Assembly: GCA_964654945.1 (NCBI GenBank)
Contig: CAZZLN010000036.1
Location: forward strand, 1-19,815
Length of the DNA stretch: 19,815 bases
Reading direction: 5' to 3'
DNA from: HGM11788 sp964654945
GTDB lineage: Bacteria; Bacillota; Clostridia; Lachnospirales; CAG-274
The notes below the pieces were generated by a model, which saw nothing but the letters and a program-made list of their open reading frames with translations, searched no databases and was not told the DNA's origin. A program made the position numbers and the translations under genes. This document shows positions 4,805 to 10,311 of this stretch, piece by piece; the first letter of the stretch is position 1; each line of letters opens with the position of its first letter.

Positions 4805-4825
4805 TTTTTTGAAAGTTAATTTTCA
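4805..4825. repeat. 21-bp inverted repeat, copy 2
   Basis: Exact reverse complement of 3570-3590, immediately beside the last iteron. Confidence 0.75.
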
Positions 4826-4935
4826 AAATTAGAATAAACCGATAACATTGCACACAATTCTTCTATCCAATCTCTACGATGAATTTGCTTAATCCAGCTT
4901 ACATATATAAATTTAATTTCAACTTTTTTCAACAT
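4816..4935 (-). CDS. Possible 39-aa peptide downstream of the sigma-like gene
   Basis: A frame from ATG 4935 begins MLKKVEIKFIYVSWIKQIHR and ends in YSNFEN. It lies 27 bases past the sigma-like gene on the same strand, but no convincing ribosome site precedes it. The stop codon lies in the 21-bp inverted repeat. It could be a degraded or chance frame; I keep it only as a weak candidate. Confidence 0.25.
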   Translation of the reverse strand: MLKKVEIKFIYVSWIKQIHRRDWIEELCAMLSVYSNFEN

Positions 4936-4962
4936 ATAGCCAAATACTAACAAAAGCTAATT

Positions 4963-5922
4963 TTATTTTGTAGGTATGTAAACTGAATTTTTAGCCATCA
5001 TAAATCTTTGATATAAAGGTTCATCTTCAACTCTTGGGCTTATTTTTTCAACTCTTGGGTTGTTTTTATCAGGTTTAAGTTTTGAAAGAAGTTCTTCAAC
5101 TTCAACCCTCTTTAATGCAGCAAGCTCTGTAGAGCTCGTTCTTGTACGATTAAATTCTTTTACCCCAACATTTCTATATTCATTTCTGTAATTTATAATT
5201 CTGATGTTATTTCTTAATTTTCTCAGGGCATCGACTCTAAGTTGTGCGATATATTGGGATGTTACACCTAATATTTTAGATATATTAACGAGTGTCATTC
5301 CTTGCCAGTATATCATTTTTACAACCTTAAAATGCCTTTCAGGTAATATACTTTTAACCAAATTATAAAATATCTTATCGTCAGCACTGTTTATAACATC
5401 ATCTTCAAAATTTGAATTATTATCTGGAATACTCTCACCAACAGTGACATTATCTAAATTTTTTAATGGTGTATCAAGAGATATTACAGAGCTTTGAGCT
5501 ATATTTTTAATACTTTTAAGCTCTGATGTGGATATATTAAGAGCTTTTATTATATTGCTCTCTGTTTCTCCTGTAGCGTAAAGTTTTTTATATTTTCTTA
5601 CTTTACCCAACAAATTAATGGGTATCTTAATTTTAGTACCAGTGGAGAGGGTATATTCATATATTCCCCACCTAATAGCATTACTGAAATATGTACTAAA
5701 TTTATTACCTTGCTTTAAATCATAGCTTTTTAGACAATTACATAGTATGATATAACATTCCTGCAATAGCTCATCCATAAAATCTGAGCTTATAATACCC
5801 ATCATTCCCTTTATTATTTTTACCATCAATGGCTTATTTTGTAAATATAACTTCTCCATATGGTCAATTGGGAATATATTATCCTTAATAAGCTCTATAA
5901 GTTTTTCATTACTTAGCTGCAT
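4963..5922 (-). CDS. Sigma-70 family RNA polymerase sigma factor of the element
   Basis: ATG 5922 follows GGGAGG. The 319-residue protein has a region 2-like part at about residues 45-92 (DELLQECYIILCNCLKSYD, then KFSTYFSNAIRWGIYEY). A region 3-like linker follows (about 96-170, with SLDTPLKN and VGESIPD). Region 4 is at about 185-240 with a helix-turn-helix (MTLVNISKILGVTSQYIAQL, then RKLRN). A tail of about 75 charged residues has no counterpart that I recognise. It should join core RNA polymerase and direct it to element promoters. It is the first large gene left of the CI/Cro switch, which fits control of the other early genes. It could instead be an anti-host transcription regulator that only borrows the sigma fold. 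Confidence 0.75.
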   Translation of the reverse strand: MQLSNEKLIELIKDNIFPIDHMEKLYLQNKPLMVKIIKGMMGIISSDFMDELLQECYIILCNCLKSYDLKQGNKFSTYFSNAIRWGIYEYTLSTGTKIKIPINLLGKVRKYKKLYATGETESNIIKALNISTSELKSIKNIAQSSVISLDTPLKNLDNVTVGESIPDNNSNFEDDVINSADDKIFYNLVKSILPERHFKVVKMIYWQGMTLVNISKILGVTSQYIAQLRVDALRKLRNNIRIINYRNEYRNVGVKEFNRTRTSSTELAALKRVEVEELLSKLKPDKNNPRVEKISPRVEDEPLYQRFMMAKNSVYIPTK

Positions 5923-5934
5923 ATTTTCCTCCCC

Positions 5935-5962
5935 TTGATTTTAAATCAAATAACCATTATAA
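5935..5962 (-). promoter_or_regulatory. Possible promoter and dyad upstream of the sigma-like gene
   Basis: A TATAAT lies on the minus strand at 5956-5961 without a good -35. It is followed by the near-perfect dyad TTGATTTTAAATCAA (5935-5949) next to the ribosome site. The dyad may be an operator. Confidence 0.3.
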
Positions 5963-6063
5963 TGTTTATAGGTCACAGGCTCTTTGATTAATTCAAGGGG
6001 CTTTTCTTTTTTAAGGCTGCCGAAAGTGCCGAATACTTATATATATATATATATGTTTTCTGG

Positions 6064-6261
6064 TCAACAAAAGTCAATCAAATCCTCAATAGGAACATTA
6101 AGAGCCTGTGCAATCTTTCCCACAGTTGCAGGCTGTACCTGCTTACCGTTCTTAATTCTCGTTAAGGTAGAACAATTTATGCTTGACTTTTGGCTTAATT
6201 CATTTGTATTAATACAAGCATTAGCCATAGCAAGCTCAAGTTTGCTATTGTTTATTTTCAA
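6064..6261 (-). CDS. Cro-like XRE-family helix-turn-helix regulator (65 aa)
   Basis: I choose TTG 6259-6261 as start because GAGGAG lies eight bases upstream; a GTG at 6270 overlaps that ribosome site. Almost the whole protein is one XRE helix-turn-helix domain: LELAMANACINTNELSQKSS, then STLTRIKNGKQVQPATVGKIA and QALNVPIEDLIDFC. It is transcribed divergently from the 120-aa repressor-like gene, with shared operator-like sites between them. By position and size it is the Cro partner, expressed when the element leaves the repressed state. It is the first gene of the leftward early region. Confidence 0.85.
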   Translation of the reverse strand: MKINNSKLELAMANACINTNELSQKSSINCSTLTRIKNGKQVQPATVGKIAQALNVPIEDLIDFC

Positions 6262-6315
6262 TTTTATCACTCCTCATTGTAATTTATTAGTGCATTTACA
6301 TTAATTATTAATTAT

Positions 6316-6344
6316 ATTATATCTTAATATTAGTGCATTGTCAA
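6316..6344 (-). promoter_or_regulatory. Leftward promoter of the Cro-like gene
   Basis: TTGACA-N17-TATAAT on the minus strand (-35 at 6339-6344, -10 at 6316-6321), fully consensus. The operator at 6329-6337 lies in its spacer. Confidence 0.75.
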
Positions 6345-6383
6345 TTAGTTATCATTAATTTTAGTGTATTTTAATGAAAATAC

Positions 6384-6412
6384 TTGCATTTTCGTGCTTT
6401 ATTTGCTATAAT
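6384..6412 (+). promoter_or_regulatory. Rightward promoter of the CI-like gene
   Basis: TTGCAT-N17-TATAAT (-35 at 6384-6389, -10 at 6407-6412). The predicted start is near 6419, so the mRNA would begin almost at the AGGAGGTGA ribosome site. Confidence 0.7.
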
Positions 6413-6432
6413 TAGTGCAGGAGGTGAAAACT

Positions 6433-6795
6433 TTGGGAATTGGTGTCAACCTTAAAAGGATACTTGCTGAAAAGAGAATGACAATAAAAGAACTTTCCGA
6501 AAGAAGCGGAATACCAATAAATACATTGTATTCCATAACTAAAAGGGACTCTGAAAGTGTCAATTCAAGTATATTAACAAAAATAGCAAAGGAGCTTAAT
6601 GTGTCACCTTTTGATTTAACAGTAGATACGGAGAGGGTTACAGCCGAGTATAACATAATAGACCAAATACGGAATATTTACGGAAGTGATTGTTTAAATC
6701 TATTAACAAACTTTATTATTCTAAATGATTTAGGCAAATCTAAAGCCTGTGAATATGTTTCTGATTTGGCAGAACAAGAAAAATATCGTAATTAA
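6433..6795 (+). CDS. CI-like XRE-family repressor (120 aa)
   Basis: The start is TTG 6433-6435, five bases after AGGAGGTGA; the upstream GTG is part of that ribosome site. The N-terminal 65 residues form an XRE helix-turn-helix (VNLKRILAEKRMTIKELSER, then SGIPINTLYSI and ILTKIAKELNVSPFDL). The C-terminal 50 residues are helical (IIDQIRNIYGSDCLNLLTNF, then SKACEYVSDLAEQ) and probably give dimerisation. There is no LexA-type Ser/Lys peptidase domain, so induction would not go through RecA-stimulated self-cleavage. It is divergent from the Cro-like gene and upstream of the integrase, the usual place of the element's maintenance repressor. Confidence 0.85.
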   Translation: MGIGVNLKRILAEKRMTIKELSERSGIPINTLYSITKRDSESVNSSILTKIAKELNVSPFDLTVDTERVTAEYNIIDQIRNIYGSDCLNLLTNFIILNDLGKSKACEYVSDLAEQEKYRN

Positions 6796-6800
6796 TAAAA

Positions 6801-6831
6801 AATCCCCAAGTACTGCGAATACTCAGGGATT
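6801..6831 (+). terminator. Hairpin after the CI-like gene
   Basis: AATCCC (6801-6806) pairs with GGGATT (6826-6831) and an inner AGTA/TACT extends the stem, with a 2x2 mismatch between. It lacks a T tract, so termination would be weak; the hairpin at 6894-6922 may do the work. Confidence 0.45.
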
Positions 6832-6850
6832 GCAAGTTAAAAACATCGGA

Positions 6851-6894
6851 TGAAGTGATATTCTTAACAATAGCAAATATATTATATCACTTCA
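6851..6894. repeat. Inverted repeat upstream of the integrase gene
   Basis: TGAAGTGATAT (6851-6861) and ATATCACTTCA (6884-6894) are a perfect 11-bp inverted repeat with a 22-bp AT-rich spacer. It may be an operator or an RNA stem between the repressor and integrase genes. Confidence 0.5.
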
Positions 6895-6922
6895 ACACCT
6901 ATTTTGTAAAGGTGTTATTTTT
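6894..6922 (+). terminator. Terminator upstream of the integrase gene
   Basis: AACACCT (6894-6900) and AGGTGTT (6910-6916) form a perfect 7-bp stem followed by ATTTTT. It would separate integrase expression from the CI-like transcript. I see no good promoter between it and the integrase start. Confidence 0.65.
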
Positions 6923-6955
6923 GTGCTTATTTTTAGGTTTAGAGGAGTGATATAA

Positions 6956-8026
6956 TTGAAACTACCAAATAAATTCGGTAATGTTTCCAAACTCTCAGGC
7001 AACAGGAGAAAGCCATACAGAGCAAGGGTTACTGTTGGTTGGGAAGATGGAAAACAAATCTTTAAAACAATAGGATATTTTGAAACAAAGGAAGATGGCA
7101 TTATTGCCTTATCTGAATATCATAAGAACCCTTATAACATTGATAACAATAAATTTACATTTGCAGAGATATACCAGAGATGGTCTGAAAAGAAATTTAA
7201 AGAAATAAGTCAATCAAATATAAACGGTTACAGAGCTTCTTACAAGCTCTGTTCTTCACTCTATGATATGAAAATGACAGATATTAGACTGCTGCACTTA
7301 CAAAGTGTTGTTGATAATTCAGGCAAAAACTACCCCATATTAAAAAAGCTCAAAATAATGTTTAATCAATTATTTGATTATGCCGTTCAAAATGAAATTA
7401 TAGGCAAGGATAAGCATATTGTCGAATACTTGAATATAGGTAAACCACAAAAGAGTGATAAACATTACCGTTTTACAGAAGCTGAAATTAATACAATGTG
7501 GAATTGGTCAGAAAATAATGAATATATACAGGTTATTTTAATGCTAATATATACAGGTGTTCGCCCTGGTGAGCTGTTTGCTGTCAAGTCAGATAGTGTA
7601 AACCTTGATGAACAATCTTTTTACATAGACAAGGGCAAAAATAACAATGCAGTAAGAAAAGTACCAATTCACAATAAAATACTTCCATTCTTCAAGCATT
7701 GGAAAGACAAAAACACCGATTATCTTATTACACAGCTCAACGGTAAGCCTATATTATTTGCAACCAATCACCAACAATATACTGATACATATTGGTATCC
7801 CTTGCTTGCAGATATGGGAATACTAAAATACACCAATGACAAAGGGGATATTAAAGAGCATACTCCTGATGATACCCGTCATACTTTTACTACAATATGG
7901 AGAGAAAAGAAGCTTGATGAAGCTATGAGAAGAAAAATTCAAGGGCATAGCGGCAAGGGAATAGGTGAAATAGTATATACACATTTTGAATTTGAGAGCT
8001 TAAAAGCAGAATTAAATAAGCTCTGA
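6956..8026 (+). CDS. int: Tyrosine recombinase / integrase
   Basis: The start is TTG 6956-6958 behind GAGGAGTGA. The 356 residues have the full layout of a phage-type integrase: an N-terminal arm-binding domain (about 1-60, RRKPYRARVTVGWEDGKQ), a core-binding domain (about 65-165) and a catalytic domain (about 170-356). Visible catalytic residues are Arg203 in TGVRPGEL, Arg308 in TPDDTRHTF, His331 in QGHSGKG and the nucleophile Tyr341 in VYTHF. The usual first His of the HxxR box is Asp305 here. The gene ends four bases before the arm-type repeats and 65 bases before attR, so it surely acts on these ends. No excisionase gene is found beside it. Confidence 0.92.
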   Translation: MKLPNKFGNVSKLSGNRRKPYRARVTVGWEDGKQIFKTIGYFETKEDGIIALSEYHKNPYNIDNNKFTFAEIYQRWSEKKFKEISQSNINGYRASYKLCSSLYDMKMTDIRLLHLQSVVDNSGKNYPILKKLKIMFNQLFDYAVQNEIIGKDKHIVEYLNIGKPQKSDKHYRFTEAEINTMWNWSENNEYIQVILMLIYTGVRPGELFAVKSDSVNLDEQSFYIDKGKNNNAVRKVPIHNKILPFFKHWKDKNTDYLITQLNGKPILFATNHQQYTDTYWYPLLADMGILKYTNDKGDIKEHTPDDTRHTFTTIWREKKLDEAMRRKIQGHSGKGIGEIVYTHFEFESLKAELNKL

Positions 8027-8029
8027 TAT

Positions 8030-8062
8030 TTGTGTCATACCTGTGTCATACTTGTGTCATAC
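8030..8062. repeat. Right arm-type integrase sites: three tandem 11-mers
   Basis: TTGTGTCATAC, CTGTGTCATAC and TTGTGTCATAC follow each other without gap directly after the integrase stop. The same unit occurs just inside attL at 457-467. A further tandem TTTTACACCG pair lies at 8072-8091. Their position between the integrase gene and attR is that of arm-binding sites. Confidence 0.7.
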
Positions 8063-8090
8063 CTCACAAAATTTTACACCGTTTTACACC

Positions 8091-8186
8091 GTTTCACAGA
8101 TTGAACAAAATATTAAAAACCTCGGAAACAAGCATATTTCCGAGGTTTTATAATTCTTATTATGTTTAAAAATATTATCTCTTTGA
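8091..8186. repeat. attR: right copy of the 96-bp direct repeat
   Basis: Covers the last three codons and stop of rpsI, the rpsI terminator and about 25 further bases. Integration therefore leaves rpsI intact with its terminator. The crossover lies somewhere within this block; the sequence alone does not place it. Confidence 0.9.
8107..8148 (-). terminator. Terminator of the rplM-rpsI operon
   Basis: A 12-bp perfect stem (8117-8128 with 8137-8148), 8-base loop and T-rich tract on the minus strand, starting 27 bases after the rpsI stop. Confidence 0.9.
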
Positions 8187-8567
8187 GAACTGAGGAGCTC
8201 TTCTTGCGCCCTTTAAGCCATACTTCTTTCTTTCCTTCATTCTTGGATCTCTTGTTAAGAAACCGGCTCTCTTTAAAGGAGCTCTGAAGTCTGAATCAGC
8301 TTCTAATAAAGCTCTTGATATGCCATGTCTGATAGCACCTGCCTGACCGGTAGTGCCACCGCCATTAACATTTACTAATACATCAAACTTGCCAACAGTA
8401 CCTGTAACCTCAAGAGGCTGTCTGATGATAAGCTTTAATGTTTCAAGACCAAAATATTCATCTATATCTCTTTTATTAACTGTAATTTTACCTGTACCGG
8501 GAACTAAGTAAACTCTTGCAACAGAGCTCTTTCTTCTGCCTGTACCGTAATATCTAGCTTCTGCCAT
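8175..8567 (-). CDS. rpsI: 30S ribosomal protein S9
   Basis: 130 residues, normal length for bacterial S9. It begins AEARYYGTGRRKSSVARVYL after the Met, contains GGGTTGQAGAIRHGISRAL in the middle, and ends in the family's basic tail (KGARRAPQFSKR), which reaches toward the P-site tRNA in the 30S subunit. The start at ATG 8567 has GGAGG upstream. It follows rplM by 16 bases, the normal operon order, and both leave from the promoter near 9200. Its last codons form part of the attachment site, but the protein is not altered by the insertion. Confidence 0.97.
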   Translation of the reverse strand: MAEARYYGTGRRKSSVARVYLVPGTGKITVNKRDIDEYFGLETLKLIIRQPLEVTGTVGKFDVLVNVNGGGTTGQAGAIRHGISRALLEADSDFRAPLKRAGFLTRDPRMKERKKYGLKGARRAPQFSKR

Positions 8568-8583
8568 GATGTAACCTCCTTAA

Positions 8584-9021
8584 TTAAAACTTAAACTCTA
8601 ATACTTCCGGCTGCTGTGCCTGATGCTTATGATCAGCACCTGCATAAACATGTAACTTTTTTAACATATTCTTTCCAAGAGCATTTTTAGGAAGCATACC
8701 CTTAACAGCGTGTCTAATAACTTCTTCCGGCTTCTTAGCTAACATTTCTCTTAAAGCAGTTTCCTTGAAACCGCCGGTATATTCAGAATGTCTTCTGTAA
8801 AGCTTGTTATCTAACTTTTTACCTGTAACCTTAATCTTTTCAGCATTTATAATGATAACATTGTCACCTGTATCAACATGAGGTGTAAAGATAGGCTTGT
8901 TCTTGCCACGAAGAACAGCAGCAACCTCTGATGCTAATCTACCAAGAGTAAGATCTGTAGCATCAACAACATACCATTTTCTTTCTATTTCAGCTGTTTT
9001 AGCTATAAATGTTGTTCTCAT
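8584..9021 (-). CDS. rplM: 50S ribosomal protein L13
   Basis: 145 residues, typical length. Family signatures are visible: ERKWYVVDATDLTLGRLAS near the N-terminus, GDNVIIINAEKIKVTGKK, then YRRHSEYTGGFKE and a C-terminal block with VKGMLPKNALGKNM and LHVYAGADHKHQAQQP. The protein is an early-assembling 50S component. The start at ATG 9021 has AAGGAGA upstream. It is the first gene of the rplM-rpsI operon, with its own promoter and a leader of about 150 nt. Confidence 0.97.
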   Translation of the reverse strand: MRTTFIAKTAEIERKWYVVDATDLTLGRLASEVAAVLRGKNKPIFTPHVDTGDNVIIINAEKIKVTGKKLDNKLYRRHSEYTGGFKETALREMLAKKPEEVIRHAVKGMLPKNALGKNMLKKLHVYAGADHKHQAQQPEVLEFKF

Positions 9022-9172
9022 TAGAAAATCTCCTTCTTACTTAATAACCTTGCAAACAAAATTGCACTTAATACTTTCAAAACTGCCATCACTTTTAAAT
9101 GTCCGAAAAAAAGTGAAAGCCATATATATAAAGACCTTAGCGGGGGCTATTGCCTTGGTCAATATCTCAAAC
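9022..9172 (-). promoter_or_regulatory. Leader of the rplM-rpsI mRNA, possible L13-type autoregulatory leader
   Basis: About 150 nt lie between the predicted transcription start and rplM. The 5' part has a GACC/GGTC-closed hairpin with a C-rich loop side (plus-strand positions about 9134-9161). Firmicutes often use L13-binding leaders for feedback here. The match to the described motif is not confirmed. Confidence 0.4.
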
Positions 9173-9178
9173 AGTAGT

Positions 9179-9207
9179 ATTTTACTATACTTTACATTCT
9201 TTGTCAA
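9179..9207 (-). promoter_or_regulatory. Promoter of rplM-rpsI
   Basis: TTGACA-N17-TAAAAT on the minus strand (-35 at 9202-9207, -10 at 9179-9184), located after the end of thiE. Confidence 0.75.
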
Positions 9208-9286
9208 GATTTTTTTATTATTTTTTATTCCTGTTTTTTTATTCAAATTTATTCCCACATTGAAAGTTATAAATAGGATTTTAGTC

Positions 9287-9940
9287 TTACGCAAATTTGG
9301 CTGAAGTGAAAAGCTTTTCTATTTCATTTCTTAATATTCTTGTGCTTTCAGCAATATTTTTACTGTTAAACACACTGCTTATAACTGCTACACCGCTTAT
9401 ACCATAATCTGCAAGCATATGTACGTTGTTTGTATTTATGCCGCCTATTGCCACTGTCGGAATATTAATTCTGTTATTTATGCTCTGTGCAAGCTCCTTA
9501 GTCATATGAGTGGTACCTGATTTTGTAGATGTATTAAAAACTGCACCTATTCCAAGATAGTCTGCACCTTCTTCTGCTGCAATTAAAGCTCTTTCAAGTG
9601 TTCTTGCAGTTCCGCCTACAATTTTATTTTCGCCAAGTATTTTTCTTGCTTCAGCAACTGAAGTATCATCTGCACCAACGTGAACACCGTCTGCATTTAT
9701 CTCCTTTGCAAGATAAACATTGTCATTTATGACAAATGGAATATTGTATTTATCTGTAACACCTTTTACATCAAGAGCAAGTCTTAAAAGCTCCTCATCA
9801 TAAATATTTTTTTCTCTTAGCTGAATAAAGGTTGCTCCTCCTATTATAGCCTGTTCGACTGCTTGTGCAAGGCTCATATTATTAAGCCACTGACAATCTG
9901 TGATTGCATAAAGCTTAAGCTGATTTGTATTAATAATCAT
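9287..9940 (-). CDS. thiE: Thiamine-phosphate synthase
   Basis: 217 residues, normal for ThiE, which joins the hydroxymethylpyrimidine diphosphate and carboxy-thiazole phosphate moieties into thiamine phosphate in the cytoplasm. The TIM-barrel signatures are in order: LYAITD (10-15), FIQLREKN (38-45), FVINDN (about 68-73), ADGVHVGADD, GADYLGIGAVFNTSTKSG with the phosphate-binding loop, and VAIGGINTNN near the end. ATG 9940 follows AAAGGTGA. It stands alone: no other thiamine gene is in the window and no TPP riboswitch is seen. It is directly preceded by the rpmE terminator, so its transcription may depend on readthrough or on a promoter I do not recognise. Confidence 0.93.
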   Translation of the reverse strand: MIINTNQLKLYAITDCQWLNNMSLAQAVEQAIIGGATFIQLREKNIYDEELLRLALDVKGVTDKYNIPFVINDNVYLAKEINADGVHVGADDTSVAEARKILGENKIVGGTARTLERALIAAEEGADYLGIGAVFNTSTKSGTTHMTKELAQSINNRINIPTVAIGGINTNNVHMLADYGISGVAVISSVFNSKNIAESTRILRNEIEKLFTSAKFA

Positions 9941-9957
9941 ATTTTCACCTTTTATAA

Positions 9958-9991
9958 AAAATAAGACGGTATATAAATACCGTCTGTTTTT
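9958..9991. terminator. Terminator between rpmE and thiE
   Basis: AGACGGTAT (9964-9972) and ATACCGTCT (9977-9985) form a perfect 9-bp stem with a 4-base loop. T tracts flank it on both strands. It ends rpmE and sits just before the thiE ribosome site. Confidence 0.88.
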
Positions 9992-10003
9992 AATACAATA
10001 GAA

Positions 10004-10207
10004 TTACTTTCTGCCGTATTTCTTATTGAACTTGTCAACACGTCCACCTGCATCAACCATAACCTTCTGGCTGCCTGTATAAAATGGATGGCACTTAGAA
10101 CAAACTTCCACTCTGATTTCTTTTTTAGTAGAACCGAATGTAAATTCATTACCACAGTTGCACCTTACTTTAGTTTCATGATATTCAGGATGTATACCTT
10201 CCTTCAT
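10004..10207 (-). CDS. rpmE: 50S ribosomal protein L31, zinc-binding type
   Basis: 67 residues. Cysteines at 16, 18, 36 and 39 (VRCNCGN and EVCSKCHPFYTG) form the CxC...CxxC zinc site of the zinc-dependent L31 form; zinc-independent paralogues lack it. The conserved end is GGRVDKFNKKYGRK. The protein bridges the large and small subunits. It has its own promoter just after rho and its own terminator, so it is probably a single-gene unit. ATG 10207 follows AGAGGTG. Confidence 0.96.
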   Translation of the reverse strand: MKEGIHPEYHETKVRCNCGNEFTFGSTKKEIRVEVCSKCHPFYTGSQKVMVDAGGRVDKFNKKYGRK

Positions 10208-10269
10208 GACTTACACCTCTTTCTTTAAACACTTGGGGTACGTTTTGGCATCCCCTATTTTTTTGCAAC
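10208..10269 (-). promoter_or_regulatory. rpmE leader with a GGGG/CCCC hairpin
   Basis: The short leader contains AGGGGA and TACCCC (plus-strand about 10235-10255), able to form a 4-5 bp GC stem. Ribosomal-protein L31 leaders have been described in several phyla; whether this belongs to one is not shown. Confidence 0.35.
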
Positions 10270-10275
10270 GGAGTC

Positions 10276-10304
10276 ATTATAACATAATAGGCTTTCTATT
10301 GCAA
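10276..10304 (-). promoter_or_regulatory. Promoter of rpmE
   Basis: TTGCAA-N17-TATAAT on the minus strand (-35 at 10299-10304, -10 at 10276-10281), immediately after the rho stop codon. Confidence 0.75.
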
Positions 10305-10311
10305 GATATTT

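Larger units (their letters stand above)
6286..6419. promoter_or_regulatory. Divergent switch region with ATTAGTGCA operators
   Basis: Three identical ATTAGTGCA sites at 6286-6294, 6329-6337 and 6411-6419, plus a variant TTAGTGTA at 6361-6368. One lies between -35 and -10 of the leftward promoter, one is downstream of that promoter's start, and one overlaps the -10 and start of the rightward promoter. This is the arrangement of a two-repressor lysogeny switch. Confidence 0.7.
322..8186. mobile_element. Integrated element at the 3' end of rpsI (satellite-like or reduced prophage)
   Basis: The element is bounded by a 96-bp direct repeat whose right copy covers the end of rpsI. It carries a tyrosine integrase directly inside the right repeat, a divergent CI/Cro-like pair, a sigma-like factor, an iteron array, small regulators, a probable type I toxin-antitoxin locus and a terminal cargo gene. 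Between the repeats I see no terminase, portal, capsid, tail, relaxase, FtsK/VirB-type protein or excisionase. The unit is about 7.8 kb including a 100-N gap. Phage-like early genes without late genes suggest a phage satellite or decayed prophage; an integrative mobilizable element is less likely because no relaxase is seen. The rpsI 3' end is, from general knowledge, a reported insertion site for integrative elements in Firmicutes. Confidence 0.8.

Noticed and set aside
6036..6055. AT dinucleotide run as a functional site
   Set aside because: A simple microsatellite between two early genes; nothing else supports a role.
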